Part shown: piece by piece, positions 63,272 to 64,000 of the stretch
Position numbering within the stretch: the first letter of the stretch is position 1
How the letters are laid out: each line of letters begins with the position of its first letter
Program-made: the position numbers and the translations under genes
From: Nitrospira defluvii
GTDB lineage: Bacteria; Nitrospirota; Nitrospiria; Nitrospirales; Nitrospiraceae
DNA length: 64,000 bases
Direction of reading: 5' to 3'
NCBI GenBank assembly: GCA_000196815.1
Contig: FP929003.1
Span: forward strand, 372,001-436,000
The notes under the pieces: model-generated
Told to the model about the DNA's origin: nothing
The model's input: only the letters and a program-made list of their open reading frames with translations
Database searches by the model: none

Positions 63272-64000
63272 ATGTTCACAGGATCCTTGGTCGCCATTGT
63301 GACGCCGTTTAAGAACGGTAAGCTCGATGAACAGTCCCTCGGGGACCTGATCGAATGGCAGATCACTAGCGGTACGCATGGGATTGTTCCCTGCGGCACG
63401 ACCGGTGAGTCTGCCACGTTGACCCATGCCGAGCACGATCGTGTGGTGGCATTCACGGTCGAAGTCGCCAGGCGACGAGTCCCAGTGATCGCGGGAACGG
63501 GATCAAATAGCACTGCAGAAGCGATTGCTCTGACCAAGCACGCGAAAGCCGCAGGGGCTGATGGCGCACTGCTGATCACGCCCTATTACAATAAGCCTAC
63601 GCAGGAAGGACTATTTCTGCACTACAAGGCGGTCGCGGAGGCAGTCGATTTACCCCTTGTCCTCTATAACATTCCCGGGCGAACCGGCGTAAATATGATG
63701 CCAAGCACCGTTTCACGATTAACGGTGTGCCCAACGATTGTTGCCATAAAAGAAGGAAGCGGCTCGGTTCAGCAAGCATCAGAAATCATACAGCTTTGCG
63801 GGGAGCGTCTGGCCGTGTTGGCAGGAGATGATGCGTTGACCTTGCCGATGATGGCCGTGGGTGGCAAGGGAGTGATTACGGTGACGGCCAATTTAGTGCC
63901 CAGTGATATGGCCGAGTTAGTCAATGCGTTTTTGGCTGGTCGAGTTGATGATGCGCGGGCGAAGCACTATCGGCTCTATCCGCTGTTTACGGCTCTCTTT
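63272..64000 (+). CDS. dapA: 4-hydroxy-tetrahydrodipicolinate synthase, 3' end missing
   Basis: DapA condenses pyruvate and aspartate semialdehyde, the first step towards diaminopimelate and lysine. The frame is open to the end of the window (243 codons). It shows GIVPCGTTGESATLTHAEH, the family signature, YNIPGRTG and the Schiff-base lysine in VAIKEGSG. ATG 63272 has GGAG 6 bases upstream; ATG 63260 would add four residues. Confidence 0.95.
   Translation, partial: MFTGSLVAIVTPFKNGKLDEQSLGDLIEWQITSGTHGIVPCGTTGESATLTHAEHDRVVAFTVEVARRRVPVIAGTGSNSTAEAIALTKHAKAAGADGALLITPYYNKPTQEGLFLHYKAVAEAVDLPLVLYNIPGRTGVNMMPSTVSRLTVCPTIVAIKEGSGSVQQASEIIQLCGERLAVLAGDDALTLPMMAVGGKGVITVTANLVPSDMAELVNAFLAGRVDDARAKHYRLYPLFTALF

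Overview
The window looks like chromosomal DNA of a moderately GC-rich Gram-negative bacterium. It has lipoproteins, outer-membrane proteins, a Pal/OmpA protein and an LptM-like lipoprotein. The aro/pheA/hisC/tyrA/cmk/rpsA/ihf gene order, the proteins with repeated PCP_red (protochlorophyllide-reductase-associated) domains and the overall style of the proteins suggest Nitrospira or a close relative in the phylum Nitrospirota. That placement is inference; no rRNA or nitrification gene is present to prove it.

Region by region. 0-5 kb: assimilatory sulfate activation (end of cysD, cysN fused to a reduced APS-kinase-like domain), an Mrp-type Fe-S carrier ATPase, a zinc-ribbon/PCP_red protein and a membrane protein. 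4.8-7.9 kb: yebC, ruvA and ruvB without ruvC, with a small secreted Cys-rich protein between ruvA and ruvB. 8-19 kb: a long same-strand array pheA-hisC-aroF-tyrA-aroA-cmk-plsC-rpsA-sppA-ihf ending in a four-repeat PCP_red protein. It links aromatic amino-acid synthesis to core nucleotide, lipid and translation functions. 19-25.4 kb: small envelope and unknown proteins, a D,D-carboxypeptidase, and a divergent pair of an OxyR-like regulator and a lipoprotein globin sharing an OxyR-type box. 25-30.4 kb (minus strand): a run htrA-lipB-gdh plus small proteins, and a group 2 sigma-70 factor. 30.7-33.8 kb: trmI, an SDR reductase, aroE, aroK.

33.9-38.9 kb is a 4.9-kb accessory island in tRNA-Arg(UCG). 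It is bounded by a 45/46-bp repeat of the tRNA 3' end and carries a truncated integrase, two diverged copies of a DinJ/YafQ-type toxin-antitoxin module (one near each end), internal end-like repeats, a possible decayed attachment site and three unknown genes. It reads as a pile-up of decayed related elements.

39-56.5 kb mixes a Pal-like lipoprotein with a perfect palindrome at its promoter, a DUF3422 protein, two PilZ proteins, zwf, msrA, twin 47-residue zinc-ribbon proteins, a TtcA-type enzyme, a metallopeptidase/ATP-grasp pair, intergenic palindromic repeats, gpmA and a gene broken by an in-frame TGA. 56.6-64 kb: argD-argF-argG-argH, an LptM-like lipoprotein, lysA and the start of dapA, i.e. 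arginine synthesis followed by lysine/diaminopimelate synthesis. Small genes at 40210, 42856, 47501 and 47864 were found by reading the sequence directly.
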